Shown: positions 12,101 through 25,097 of the stretch, piece by piece
How the letters are laid out: each line of letters starts with the position of its first letter
Numbering within the stretch: position 1 is the stretch's first letter
Assembly: GCA_026120185.1 (NCBI GenBank)
Contig: JANUWF010002354.1
Coordinates: 186,001 to 250,000, forward strand
Length of the DNA stretch: 64,000 nucleotides
Source: Voacanga thouarsii
Lineage: Eukaryota; Streptophyta; Magnoliopsida; Gentianales; Apocynaceae
Reading direction: 5' to 3'
Made by a program: the position numbers and the translations under genes
The notes under the pieces: generated by a model
What the model was told of the DNA's origin: nothing
The model's input: only the letters and a program-made list of their open reading frames with translations
Database searches by the model: none

Positions 12101-15100
12101 ATGTCTGCCGCCATAACTCCAATTTAGCATTTACACCGGCTCTAGTCTCATCAATTAATATAATATCATCCGCAAACAACATACACCATGGCACGACCTC
12201 TCCGTATAGTGCGAGTCAACTCATCCATAACGGCTGCAAAGAGGAAAGGGCTAAGCGCCGATCCTTGCTGCACCCCGATATTAATAGGGAATTCTGCAGT
12301 CACTCCGACGCCAGTCCTTACACTTGTACATGCTCCCTCATACATATCTTTAATGAGAGTAATATACTTTATTGATACACCTTTCTTAGCTAGCACCCAC
12401 CAAACTACTTCTCTAGGAACCCTGTCATAGGCTTTTTCTAGGTCAATAAATACCATATGTAAATCTTTCTTTCTTTCCCTATGATATTCAATCATCTGCC
12501 GTAATAAATGAATTGCCTCCGTAGTGGAACGCCCAAGCATAAAACCAAACTGATTATCTGAAATTTGTATAATGCCCCATAACCTCTGTTCAATCACTCT
12601 CTCCCAAAGCTTCATAGTATGACTCATGAGTTTAATCCCACGGTAATTGGCACAATCCTGGACATCTCCTTTATTCTTGTATAGAGGAATCAGAGTACTC
12701 TTCCTCCACTCTGTAGGCATCCTATTAACTTTATATATCTTGTTGAACAGACTTGTCAGCCACGTAATACCTATATCTCCTAAACACTTCCAAACCTCGA
12801 TCGGTATACCATCCGGTCCTACAGCTTTTTTTGGACTCATCCTTTTAAGGGCATCACGGACTTCATGCTTCTGAATACGACGAATCCATGCACGGTTAAC
12901 CTCTTCGTTCGAAAGCGCTAGGCTACCTACACTCGGAACTTGGACTTGACTCCCGTTGAATAACTTATCAAAATATGATCTCCATCTCTCCTTTATTTCT
13001 TCATCCTTAACTAAAATATTGTGGTTTTCGTCCTTTACACATTTCACTACACCTATATTCCTCGTCTTCTTCTCCTTGTAACGCGCCAGTCTATATATAT
13101 TCTTCTCTCCGTCTTTGGTATCTAACTTTTCATATAAATCCTTTAAAACTATGGCTCTTGCGTTTCTGACAGCTTCTTTAGCTTTTCTTCTCGCGACCTT
13201 GTATTTCTCAAAATTTTCATCACTCCTACACCTTCCTAAGTTTCTATAGCACTCTCTTTTACTCCTTACGGCTTCTTCCACACTTACAGAAAAATGCATA
13301 TCAACGTATGACATATTTCACCTAGATCCAGAATCATAGTAAGAAAATTAAAAATAAACTAAATGATCGTAAAGATAACTACCTCTTGCTCGAAGAAGGG
13401 CTTTTCTCGAAGAAGGCTTTTCAAGTCACCATGATCAGTAATTCCAATTGGCCAATCATGTGAAAGGAAGATATCAATTGGTTCCTCAACTTGCATGAGC
13501 TTGTGAACATCATACTCACGAACATGATACACAGACCGAATATCTCTTTCATTGTAAGGAAGCTTTTCATAGTGGCCTACCAAGCCAAAGGTAATTACAA
13601 GTAAGTTTCTTTAAACCAAGTAGTTAGGAGAATAAGGAAAATTTACATTTTAGAATTCCACTCATATAGATCGATTTTAATGTAAGTGCATGCTACATAA
13701 TAATACCTGAGTGATAATCTCGTTCTTTATAGATTCCAGAAAGTCCACCGATACGAATGTTTCCAAACTTGACCACTCCTGCAAATCCAAGGAAGTATAT
13801 ATTAGGTGCTGTCCATCCTCCGTAGTATCTGAAAGAATAGATCAATTTTCCAATTCGTTAGTCATCCTATCTGCTCAAAATAGAATCCAGCAATATTTTA
13901 ATCACTCTTAGGGTTGGGAGGTGGCCATTCCATTTCTCATTGGTCCTTAGAGTGTTAACAGAGACAGAAAGGAATTATGATGAGAATAATTTTCATTCGT
14001 CACACCACAAACATATTCAAGCATATGATAAATTTTACTTTCTTGTCAATCATTCCTAGATCAAAAGCTGAGGAAAGGAATGCAACAGGCATGACAAGGG
14101 CATGAGTATAAGGTCACTCAAAAAGCATGAGTAAAATATGGAAGATTGATTTACATCAAGATTGAAAAGAAAAATCAAGCAACTTACAACTCCCACAAGT
14201 AATTTGATGCCTCATGGTTTCCTCCAATAAAAATAGTTGGAAATGGTGCAATCTTTTCTCCAGAATAGTACTTCCAGAAGGAGTTCATGCTTCTGTACTT
14301 AGGAGGGACATTTAGGCTTTCCAAATCCATCTCATTCCTAACAGCCTGCTTGAAAAACAGATGAACTCAATTTGAAATCAATTTTATATTCAAAATGTGA
14401 TAATGGAAGGTACAAGTGAAAGGGGTAAGAACATATCATGATGCACAAGGCTAGTAAAAGTTTTGGAAATGGGCTAAGCGGCTACAGCCTTGAGACACTA
14501 CATACTCTTAAAAAGGGGGCAACGGGATACAGAGAAAAAAGAATTTGTTGAAATTGCCAGTTTCAAAACACGTTAGTTGCTAAAGGTAAGAAAAAGGGAG
14601 ATCAAATAGCCCTTCTTCCATTTTAACAGTCGATCACTCACCTTATGCTTCAACTGTGGAGAAAATCCTAAAACTTTTAGCATATGTAGAAGTTCCTATA
14701 TTACTATGTCATGAATTTGAACTACGGCCTACTTTTAAAAGCTTTGAATTCCTTCACTTTGGGATGCCTTGACTTCAAAGATTTTGATCTTCCTTGAAAG
14801 GAAAGGTTAAGAACTAGATATGCTGCTAAGTTTATAGATGAACCAAAATCTCCGGAGTCTCCTATCAAAGAGGAAAAAATAATCCAGAGTCAGCATTCCC
14901 AAACACAACACAGAACGCATCTAAACCCCTCCCACGCTGTACGCATAGGTTCGGCAACACTAATCCTTTTTCGTGCCCATGAGATTTATACAAATATTGT
15001 AACTGATATCCAATTAAAGCAATTATCCAAAACATATCTGCTGTGACAAAATAAAATGCAGCACTTCATAACCGGGAAAAATGGAAAACTATAACCACAT

Positions 15101-15266
15101 GCGATATTTGCTATTGAATTAACATTTGGAAGAAAATCAATACCTGAAAGTCACCACAGCAAATAAGAAGGTCGATCTTTAATCTCTCTACCTCTTGCAA
15201 ATGTAATAGAGTTGCATATACATTGTCCAGGTCTCCATGCATACATCCTTCCACAGCGATCCTCAT
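8383..15266 (-). CDS. DBR1: Lariat debranching enzyme DBR1
   Basis: Hydrolyses the 2'-5' branch of excised intron lariats in the nucleus so they can be degraded. Nine coding exons (minus): 15266-15144, 14345-14188, 13828-13707, 13576-13383, 10437-10261, 10182-10064, 9983-9844, 9710-9591, 8465-8383. They total 1236 nt with no frame break and encode 411 residues, near the usual plant length. Metallophosphoesterase motifs are intact: GCMHGD (C8, H10), CGDFQ (D39), GGNHEASN (N84, H85), SHDWP (H174) and AHLHCKF (H224, H226). A debranching C-terminal domain follows with [13 protein letters not shown], then an acidic Asp/Glu-rich tail. The start is [14 protein letters not shown], the conserved family N-terminus. 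A non-coding first exon near 15530-15600 is likely, because a GT donor and pyrimidine-flanked AG can be seen, but this is inferred. Intron 4 (10438-13382) hosts a MITE and an RTE LINE. Confidence 0.95.
9121..9150. repeat. (CT)15 microsatellite
   Basis: A pure CT dinucleotide tract inside the last DBR1 intron (8466-9590). It reads as GA in the sense of the gene. It is a candidate length polymorphism and has no coding role. Confidence 0.95.
11016..11324. mobile_element. Stowaway-like MITE, copy C, in DBR1 intron 4
   Basis: A 309-bp element flanked by TA at 11014-11015 and 11325-11326. The left end reads CTCCCCCCGTTTTAAAATA and the right end TGTTTTGAAACGAAAGGAG. The interior matches copies A and B over most of its length. 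It lies only about 11 bp from the 3' tail of the RTE LINE. Confidence 0.88.
11337..13320 (-). mobile_element. RTE-clade non-LTR retrotransposon (LINE), 5' truncated
   Basis: A minus-strand LINE in DBR1 intron 4, in the same orientation as the host gene. Its 3' end is a short (TTG)n tail, seen as ACAACAACAAAGCC on the plus strand at about 11337-11352, followed by the common plant RTE 3' sequence CTTGGGGTCGACTACATGAA read on the plus strand. Reverse transcriptase and the C-terminal region are present; the apurinic-type endonuclease domain expected upstream is absent, so the element stops near 13320. The flanks GTATAAGATATTCC and GTATGACATATTTC are similar and might be a degraded target-site duplication, but this is uncertain. 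Confidence 0.9.
11505..13314 (-). pseudogene. Broken RTE reverse transcriptase reading frame
   Basis: The first block (13314-12166, 382 codons) holds the fingers and palm: [64 protein letters not shown] and [13 protein letters not shown]. The catalytic FADD box lies in a second frame (12194-11781, [12 protein letters not shown]), so a frameshift falls near 12185. A stop then separates a third block (11720-11505) with the usual RTE C-terminal motifs [13 protein letters not shown] and RDRLDR-like basic residues. With the endonuclease missing and at least two breaks, the element cannot encode a functional protein. Confidence 0.9.
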
Positions 15267-15609
15267 ACTGACTTAATCTATCGAATTCACAAATTCAAGA
15301 AAGAAGAAAAAAAAAACACAAAGATAGGACCTTTATTGCTTCAATTTAATTTTTACAACTTAATTAAAAGTAAAAGGGAAAATCTTTTATATCTTCCTTC
15401 CATATGTTGCAGCAACGACAACGAGCTTGAACCCTAAGGGTCTAGAAAAATAATTTAACAATTGAAAAAAAATGGAAAAAAAGAAGAATAGCATGACTTT
15501 ATCAAAAGATTAAGCAGCTACAGAAGACCTGAGCTGTGATTACTCGACTCTTTGCAGTTGCTTTTGCCTTCGCTGCCACTGCGCTGAGGGAGAGAGGCAG
15601 AAAAAGGAC

Positions 15610-16933
15610 GGTACTTCAGGGTTTCAATAAAACAATTGCCAAAATAAAATAAAATAAAGAATGGTATCATCTGAAAGGGTAAAAGAGACAATCTATTATG
15701 TTCTTGTCTTTTTTTATTTTATTTTATTTTTTGAAAGATACTTTAAGAAGAAGAAAATATTTTGAAATCTTATTTTATAGAATAAAAATCATTGACAATT
15801 AATACATTTTAATATCTTATTTCTTTTTATTTTTATTTTTTTACAGAAACGGCTAACTAGATAGAAAGAGTTATTAATTAAAATTTGATAATCGCAAAAT
15901 GTTAAAATTTGAATTTTTTATTTGTTTTAGAAGAAATGAAGGATAAATATTTTTTAATTTTAAAAATAAAAAATTTACAAATTATTATTATTACAATACA
16001 AAATAATAAATCAAACTTGTAATTCTTAAAGTAATATGATTAGTTTATACTTTGATAATAATTGAATTAAAATAAAATTGATTAAATATAATAAAAAATA
16101 TTAAATTTATAAAGTAAAAATAAAATATTATATTATTAATATGTGACAGTTTATTAACATATGAAATTTATATAAATTATTATTATTTTAAATTAAAATA
16201 AATTTTGATTCGAAAAATAAATGTGTCCACTTACAGCCTAAAACTCCTATTATTGGCAATTAAATTGGTCAATTCACAGTGATTAGGCTTAGCCCGACAC
16301 GGCAAATGTTAGAATTAGGAGTGGAGGGGACGCGTGCCTCCTCCTCAACGTGTAACGGTCTCTAGCGGCTTCCTTTTCCAGCTCAATTTTAGTCACATCC
16401 ACTGCGCACTGCAGCCTGCAACTCCGCCTCCACTCCAAAATTCCCCGCGGTAAAATTAAAGAGAAAATCATTCAAATCAAGAAGTTGTTCCCATGCTCCG
16501 CTCTTCTTCTTCTCCTTCAATATCTCTGCTCAAATTCGCCATTAAAAGCGAAATTTAACTGTAACGTTCTGTTATTTTCTTTCTAAATCAGCTGGATCTC
16601 GACTCTATTATATTGGTAAAAGCTTTTGTCAACTTTTTTTTCTGACTTAGGGTTCGGATACATTTGCTTTGCGCAGCAAGTTTTCCTTTAGCTCAATCTA
16701 CTGTGCGTTTCATTTTTTTTTTTTTAAAGATCAAATTGGTGATTTTCGTTATAATTTCGGGAACAAGCCTTGGTTTTGATCCGGCATTTTGTTGCAAATA
16801 CTCAACTAGTTCACATTTTTTTGTTTTTTATTTGTTGATTCTCTTGGTGAGTTCTGAAAGTCCAGACATTTCGATCTACATGTGTAAGAGGGTTGATTAG
16901 CTCTATGCTATTATTATTATCATACCAGTATCA
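15610..16933. promoter_or_regulatory. Shared upstream region between divergent DBR1 and IRX9H-type genes
   Basis: The two start codons are 1.67 kb apart and diverge. The middle (about 15700-16250) is very AT-rich and contains no open frame of note. From about 16300 the base composition rises and CT-rich leader-like sequence appears (16500-16620), probably the 5' untranslated region of the glycosyltransferase gene. I cannot fix transcription start sites. A TATA box is not assigned because the AT content makes matches meaningless. Confidence 0.45.
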
Positions 16934-19900
16934 ATGGCGTCGATTCGAAGGACGTTATCACTTTATCACGATCGGCCGTATCAGAACGGGGGAAATACAT
17001 TTTCCGTACAATCGCCGACTCACAAGGCCAAAGTCCCATCTCCGCTGTCAACTCTCGGCTTTGGGGTCCGCAGATTCCTGACTGGAGTTTTTGTCCAGAA
17101 GAATTCTCGGAAAGGCGTTAATTCGTGGAAAAGATCGTTCTATAGGTGTTTGATATTCTTCTCTATAGGATTTCTATTAGGTATAGCTCCATTTGGCGGG
17201 GTCGAGGATATTAAAGGTTTTGAAGATAGGTTTGTCGCCAGGACCTTGGAAAATGTCAAGGTCGAGGGAGTGAAGGATGTGGTGGTTGTGGAGAGCCCTG
17301 TGGAGAATCTCGTGTTTGACACGCTTGGACAGGGAATTGTCGACGTTGAAGATGTGAAAGGGAGGTTTGATTTTGTTCCTCGGAAGCAATTGATTGTGGT
17401 GACTCCTACGTATAATAGGGCGCTTCAGGCATACTATTTGAATAGGTTAGGGCAAACTTTGAGATTGGTGGCGCCACCAATCTTGTGGATTGTAGTGGAG
17501 ATGAATTCAGCCTCGGTGGAGACTGCGGATATCCTGAGGAAAACTGGGGTTATGTATAGGCATTTGGTTTGTTCAAAGAATTTGACAGATATAAAGGACA
17601 GGGGAGTGCATCAGAGGAATGCAGCACTCGAGCATATTGAGCGTCATAAGCTTGATGGGATTGTTTATTTTGCTGACGATGATAATATCTATTCGCTAGA
17701 GTTGTTTGAGAGATTGAGAACAATCAGGTAATGTAGTATGACGATATTGCAATTATTCTTGAATTATGTTTATATTGTTAACTCAGATTCTCTTTTGTGC
17801 TATTTTTATTTGTGTTTATGTTGATTGTACTTCACAAAAATGCAGATTTTATTCAAAGGAGTGCTTTTTTTGCTCTTATGTCAGCATAAATCTATAAAAA
17901 TACAAAAACTGATAGTATGATGAATGAATTTTCATTTTACTTGCACTTTTGTTTGATATGTTATATTATGCTGTTCTTATCGTTTTCTTGAATGAAATTG
18001 AAAGGAAAGGGAAATGCAATTGAACAATTTCTTTTATGTTTAAGATGCTATCTTGTGCTATTTACATTTTTAGTGCTTGAAAATTGAAAGGAAAGCATAA
18101 CAAAAATAAAAGGCATATTAAAAAGCAGAAGTTCAAAGCATAATGTTTGTGTTGTTCCCCTATCAAATGCATCTTGTAATTCTAAAGCATTTTAAGAACT
18201 GTGGTTCTGGTGATTAATGCATAAGCATTCAGCCAGTAATGATTCCATTTAAGTTGGGTTGCACAAGAAGCAAAAAAGATAAGAAAAAAATAAGTGTGTA
18301 AGAGAAAGAAAGATATGAATTCATTCACATGTGAAACGGCAGCATGATGAACACTCTACTAGTTGTCAATTGGAATTTGGAAGGAAAATTAAGAAGGCAA
18401 AGATTGAACATAAACTGTTGAGATCTAAATAGTTGACTCAAACTGATGCCTTAGCTATTTATTGGTCTCCTCTAGTGTCTTTTCCTCATTTTCTGATAGG
18501 ATATCTTTTTGCTTTTTATTTTGTGTGTAAAAATTCCTTACTTTTCTTCAAAACTTGTATGTTTGTCTTGTTGCCCAGTGATTTGCATGTTTTCTACTAA
18601 GATTGAATTGACTTCTAAATGTTGTTTTAAGGTGGTTTATGCAGTGATTTGACCTTTTCCTAAAAGTTCAAAACTATATGTTCAACATGTTCCTTACTCC
18701 TTGTAAGAAGGAAGGGAGCCGGGGGTTGGGGTTGTGGGGTTTTGCGGAATTTGTTTTGCTCCATGAATTACAAAAAGTTGCTATATTTTTAAAATGTATC
18801 AATTTACTGACATTTGCTTAGGAAAAGAATAATGAAACATCTTTCAGAATTCTGTTCCCTTTTTTTTTTGCTTGTCCCCTTTCTTTTGGAGAGAGAGAGA
18901 GGAGGAAATGAGATCCCTGGGAAAAATGTTCTGCCTTCATGAATAAAGTGTACTAAAAACCTATGTCCTGCTTGCAATCTGTTCTAGCACACTTGTGGTA
19001 AAAGTAACTTAAAAGCATTGCCATGAAACTGGTGAATGTGCTTCAAGGTTTGTTGAATGGTAGGCACAAACATTCCTGTAAAATGGTTTGGAAACAAGCT
19101 CTGTAAACATTTCCAGAAAATAAAGAAGGTTGAATTTGACCAGGATTGAGAAGCTTGACATATTGCTGGATGCAGCAATCTGAGTCAAATAACCACTGCA
19201 TGTTTATTATCCCAAAACAAAAATCTTGGGTCTTCGTCAGTTTACTCTGATGTTGCATTCAAACTTTAAAAAACTAAAAATTGAAGTAGTATTTTTCTAG
19301 ATCCAATGAAATCCCTTCTCTCTTTAATGAATTACATGTAAATGAAGGATTTAATTGCCTTACAGCAGAATTGTACTAAGAACAATATCATAAGATATTC
19401 TCATGATTCCTTTAATTCCTACCTTTTCAATTTGGAATTTCATTTAGGACAAGAAAGAAGGACACTTCTCTGTTTGAAAGAAAAGACGCAATCAATCCTG
19501 TTTCATTCTACTCCCTCTTCAGATTTTGGTCTCTGTTGAAGTTTTAGCCCTTAGTGAAACTTGAGTCCTGGATCATTCCTCTCTACTCTTAGGGTATCCA
19601 GGCTCCCTTTTATACTAGTCCTTAAATTTGCAATTCTTGTCAGAAATACATTTTTGTCTTCTGTCCTGCCTGCTTTCCTTCCCCTCTTGTTGAGACCAAA
19701 TGTTGGCTGCTAAGACACTACTATTTCATCTTCCTATGACATTGTATGGGAAGAAAAAGTGTCATTTTTATCTTGCAGTTCATTATTGACATATTGTTTG
19801 TTTATTTGCTATTATCTACATTATACTCAGTTGAGCTTCCTAGGAACAGGCAACAGCAAAATAAACTTGCAACTACCATGGCATTTAATCATAGTTGCCA

Positions 19901-21175
19901 GGGTGAGAGAAAGAGAAGACCGGGGGGGGGGGAGGTTCTTGTAACCAATCTGATTCTTTGGATAGTTTTCTGGTGTGTCTCAGACATAAGTTGTACTTTG
20001 TATATTCTTTTGTAAAGCTTTTCCTTGTCTTGTTTGATAGTTTTACATTGATAAAATTTTGGGTTAATTCTTCTTACGATCACCTGCAATTGCCTTGATG
20101 ACACTGACCTTAAACTTCTGATGGATCCCCTGAGCTTGCATTATTGCCAATTTGACCAATTTGCAGTATTCTTGGACAGTATGTTGGTTGATTTTTTACC
20201 TAACCCATCAAGCATTGTTGGAATGCTACTCAATTTGTTTTGGTTAGTTGGATCAATGCGACAAATGGCGATTACTTTACTATTTAGATACGGATCAAGT
20301 TGGATCATGAGTGCAAGTTTGGGGTGCAATAGTGCATTAGTTGAACAGCAAAATGGAAGATTTCTGACCTTTTATTTATATAGTACCTGTGGATTTGGGA
20401 CAACGCATTTTATCACAGCTCATGGATGCTAAAATTGGGTCCAATCAGTCTTACCAAGTTAGTTGAATAAGAAACTCAAGAGCCACTGTTCTAGGATGCT
20501 ATATATTTTAGTGAATGATGTTGCTATTTCTTGTTATTCATGCTATCTCATGTACCTACTTCTTCCCTCCCCAAACCCTATCCCAGGCATGTTTCCTTTC
20601 TCTCTATAACTTGAGTATTGTTGTTTGTAGACGTTTTGGTACCTGGCCTGTTGCAATGCTGGCACAAAGCAAAAACAAAGCGATTTTGGAAGGTCCAGTG
20701 TGTAATGGAAGTCAAGTGATTGGATGGCACACCAATGAGAAAAGCAAACGACTTCGTAGATTCCATGTTGACATGTCTGGCTTTGCCTTCAATAGCACCA
20801 TTCTGTGGGATCCAAAGAGATGGCAACGACCGACTTCAGATCCACCTAGGCAGTTAGACACAGTAAAGGAGGGTTTCCAAGTATGAAATGCCGCTTTATA
20901 ATTTTTTAACCTATTTGCCTTTTGCATTTCTTTTATGGAAATGGAGATGTTCTTCAAATTAAACAGAGGACAAGGTTTGAACTTGTGTGCCTATATTGAC
21001 ACAGGAAACTACATTTATAGAACAAGTTGTAGAGGATGAAAACCAAATGGAAGGCATCCCTTCCAGTTGTTCAAGAATTATGAATTGGCACCTTCATTTG
21101 GAAGCTCGTGAACTTGTTTATCCTAGAGCCTGGCTGCTACAGAATAGCCTTGATGTTGTTATTCCAATTCAGTGA
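16934..21175 (+). CDS. IRX9H: GT43 family xylan glycosyltransferase, IRX9H type
   Basis: Golgi type II membrane protein of the GT43 family, which takes part in elongating the beta-1,4-xylan backbone of secondary or primary walls. Three exons: 16934-17727, 20631-20880, 21005-21175. They total 1215 nt and encode 404 residues with consistent phase (the exon 1-2 split codon is Arg). The N-terminus MASIRRTLS with a following YHDRPYQNG segment is characteristic of the IRX9H/I9H group rather than IRX9 or IRX14. A single transmembrane anchor covers about residues 70-87 ([16 protein letters not shown]). The catalytic region begins near [12 protein letters not shown]. The metal-binding motif is FADDDNIY near residues 246-253, followed by [22 protein letters not shown] and [10 protein letters not shown]. 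Intron 1 is 2.9 kb. The family is certain; the sub-clade rests on the N-terminus, recalled not searched. Confidence 0.93.
17728..20630 (+). other. Large first intron of the IRX9H-type gene
   Basis: A GT-AG intron between the codons for the two Arg residues of IRRFGTW. It is AT-rich with scattered short open frames and homopolymers, including a G run at 19922-19931. I see no exon, transposon end or RNA gene in it. Confidence 0.75.
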
Positions 21176-23132
21176 CAGAATTGATCCAAACATTGGCCAA
21201 ACTAAGTTTGATCCATGAGGTACATGTTATATATTTGAGCCTGTGATGATCATAAATGTATAACACTTCTGTTCATGGGAAAGTCTTTTTGCTTTTGGCT
21301 AACTTGTGACAAAATGGAAAGAAAGAAGGAAAATCAACGTGGAAGTCGGGCAGACTCTTCATATAATGGACACACAAAAGCTGAAAAAGTTTTATGCATT
21401 GCACAGATGAATATATCTATCTACCATGGAGTTGGAGAGTTATTTTTCTTGCTAGAAGTACTAGTATCAAGTTTTATTTGAATCCTGTTGGAATACAATC
21501 CAAGGATGAATTATATTGATATTGTTTATTTTCTATGTGTTGGCATATCATTTATGGCAGTGGACCTTCATCGAGCCACAAATCAGCACACCAAGCCAGC
21601 CACGAAGAGCTGAAGCAGCATTCAACACCTTCTGGGGTTTTAGAATAGGCATGGATGAAGCTAAAGTTTGTTTATAGAGCTTTTGTCTTGGCATTTTGAG
21701 TAACTGGTGAAGGGTTTTCCATTCAGGAATGGAAGTAGGAAACTCTTTGCAGGATTATGCTATTTTTCTTTAGTAGAGTTTTGCTTTTGATTGTGAGGGA
21801 AGGATGTTATTGTTACTGCCTCAATCTACTGAGAAATTGGTATCCAACACCCAGCGTAAGAGGACTATGCTGGTATTACAGTTTGGTATGATTGTGAATT
21901 AATTTTTGAACTGCTACAGATAGATGGAAAAAATATACGGCAAAAGTGCCTTGTTACTCATCATCTGCAGATTTATGCATTTGTATTCTTTTGGACTGCA
22001 TGTGTTCATTTATTTATACAATAGAAAAAAATTAATCATGTCAAATTGCTGTACTATTCAAATTCTAACAGAACTAAGATTCCAAAATTTGAACTTGAAT
22101 TTCATACGAATGTCAATATCTCATACTGTTGCATAATTTTGTTTTATTTGACTTATATATATGTACGTACACTAGGATGGTTCGTCATGGTTTAAAAAAA
22201 AAATATTTGTTATTATAAAAATTAGGTGATGTTCACGTGTTGTACGAGAGTATAATTTGTATTAAATTATTATTTTAAAACACACAAAGTATAACTTATC
22301 TTAATATTAAAATAAATAACAAAAAAATTTACGTACACAAAAATAATATTTTTTTATAAAAAAAATTTATACACAATAATTCTATTGTTATTAAATTTTA
22401 AACTTTTTAGTTTCAATCATCAATTAATCGTGTAATTTATATGCACAAATTGGGTAAATGTGAATCTTACTTCCAAAAGATTGAGATTTTTTGGCTAACT
22501 CCTTTACATTATGTTGATTCGTATAGAAAATAGGGGAAAAAATATATTTTTCCTCGAGTTTTAGAGTGTCATTTTTTTTTAATATATGAGTAACGAAATA
22601 TGAATAGTATGTTAACTAATTTTTTATTTATCATGGGAAATTTGCAATTGCATTACTAATGTTCTCTCACTTTGATTTATAGCGTTTTTGCAAAGTTATA
22701 TAATCACTTAACTAATTTAATTAAGTGTAATATATTTGTGAACATTGAATACCAAAAAGATTAACAAACATATACTTTATCTATTATATTTCTAATCATT
22801 CCACCGTCCTGGAAAAAGGCCTGTCAACACAAATCAATAGCAATCCCATCAACTTACATTGAACTACATTCCCCCATTTCTTTACATATGGAACAGAAAA
22901 ATCCCACAATTAAATAATTAAACCTATTAAACATATATAATTTTTTTATTTTTGTCAGCTAGCAATGTAGAGATTAGCGAATCTAGCACATTTTGGACAC
23001 TCCTGCATAACAAATCAAACACTTTCAACTAAAAATTACAGAAAAGTGAGAATGGACCTGAATGGAGTTATTGGAACCAACATAGTATTGATCAACAGTT
23101 TTCAACCATCCAACATCATCGTGTGTGTGAGT

Positions 23133-23330
23133 AGGGATGGCAATGGGACCGGGTTGGGTCGGACAAGGGACAAGAAATTCTAATCCCGTCCCCGCATACG
23201 TCTCCATTTTTTCATCTCCGACTCGCCCTTGTCACGAGGAAAGGCTAAGATTCCCGCTCCCGGCTCGCCGGAGACAAAACAATCCCCGATTCCGGCCAAG
23301 CGAGGAAGCGGGGTTTGTTTGGGCCCGAAA
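23133..23330 (+). mobile_element. Possible Ac-like hAT terminal fragment
   Basis: The block starts TAGGGATGGCAATGGGACCG and continues GC-rich (CCGGGTTGGGTCGGACAAGG, later CCCGGCTCGCCGGAG), unlike the AT-rich surroundings. TAGGGATGGCAA is a common start of Ac/Tam3-type hAT elements and of a dispersed plant repeat. No matching second terminus with an 8-bp duplication was found nearby, so I call it a fragment at most. Confidence 0.4.
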
Positions 23331-23509
23331 ATATTTATAAAAATTTTTTTTTAGAAATTTTTTTTGCCTTCAATATATTCTTATTCAAAACTTTTGTGGT
23401 GGTTTCTAATGGTTCACGTATTTATTATATCACTAAATTAGTAAGAGTTAAATTGATAATTAATAATTTTTCCTTTTCTTTTTCCTTTTTCCCTATTCTT
23501 TTCTATTTT

Positions 23510-23710
23510 ATTTTATTTTATATACATATATAATCTACCTATATATACATATATAACCATATATAATATATATAATCTACTTATAATTTATATAATATAT
23601 ATATATATTGATATGTATATATAGATAATATATATAAAATTTATAAAGTATGTATATATATACGACACATATATTATTCACCTCTATATATATATATATA
23701 TATATAATAC
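23510..23710. repeat. TA-rich microsatellite cluster
   Basis: Interrupted TA repeats such as TATACATATATAATCTACC recur at about 23520-23640, ending in a cleaner TA tract at about 23685-23706. It is low complexity and directly downstream of the GC-rich hAT-like block. Confidence 0.85.
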
Positions 23711-24951
23711 AATTGCTGAAGTAGTCTTGAGGTACAGGTGAACTTAACCTTGATACTAGTGTTGGATCAAGAAAAACATAAAACAAAGTGAAACCACTGT
23801 TGCAATCAAACACACCATTGTCTTTTTATGTTTTAGAAGTTTTAGGGATTCTTCTGATGTGAGCAAAACATTTTCAAGAAAATCCATGTGAATGCAAGAT
23901 TTTTTCAACACACCATTACTTTACTTTTCTTTGTGTTTTCAAGGAAGGTCCATGTGAATCTAGGACTGATTCACACAGAAGGGACCTATCATGTCTTTTT
24001 GCCTCTTCTTGCCATGTTCATATGCATGAAATTACAGCATAAGATTATTAAGGATTTCACTAAATTAATTGACAATTCTAGTTCTTTCTCTCCAATAAAA
24101 AAGTGACAATCTTCAAAATAAAACTGATCCACAGACAAAAAACTCAGTGACTTTCCAAATCGCCATAAATTTACCATCCATGATGATACCCAACCAACAG
24201 ACAACCGCAAACTTAAGTTAATTAAAAAAAAAAAAAAGCATAACGTAGATTAAGGTATACCTATATGCTGTGCAACAGATCCGAAAAAATCTTCTCCAAT
24301 AGTCATTCTCCCAACTCCAAAGGGAACTCCACAAGATCTGCTTAGCACCTTAAACTCTATGTCACCTTCTCCAACAACCAAAACTCACAGTCGAAGGCTC
24401 TATATGCCATCATCGGCTATGAAGTGTACCAGCTTAGACATGCAATGATCACAAATCAACAATGTCATCATGAATTAAGAAATTCCTTAACCGATGCCAC
24501 AATGAATTATAAACTATGCTGAAAGGGATAGTGGATGATACCTATTTCCTTCTGAAACATATACCTCAATTGTCATAAACACGTAACGAATTTGTGTGCG
24601 TCCTTTAGTCAAATTCTGTAAGAATATATAGTCATGCTTTTCTCTGGCCATTTGCAAATGACGAAACGATAGTGTTGAATAGCTGAAAGTCGGATGAATG
24701 TGAAAGAGGTATGGAATGTGGTCTGTGAATGTCGAACAGCTACGACAGAGATTTTGATCCACCAACGAAGGAATTGCAATAGACAACTACAATTCCCCAA
24801 ATTGTGTAGCGATTGTTGTGAATAGTCAATCAACAATTGCAGCTGATGTGGAATTTGAGGTTGAGATGTTTCGTCTGATGTTCCACGCATTAGTTGTGAT
24901 GGAATTCTATCAGACAGATGCGTGGATATCTCTTGACACCCATAGTCATGT

Positions 24952-25097
24952 CATTCCACAATTCCATAGTTCTGAACTCTATAAAGGTAGAGTACAATTT
25001 CATAGTTGACAAGCATAGTAATGACATTTCACAATTCTATAGTTCTGAATTTTATAAAGACAGAGTACAAATCCATAGTTATGGTCAGAAATTACTC
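24952..25097 (+). repeat. Two-copy 73-bp tandem duplication
   Basis: The phrase CATTCCACAATTCCATAGTT at 24952 recurs as CATTTCACAATTCTATAGTT at 25025. The following TCTGAA and TATAAAG..AGAGTACAA segments are also shared. The copies are clearly diverged, so the duplication is old. No coding role is seen. Confidence 0.75.
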
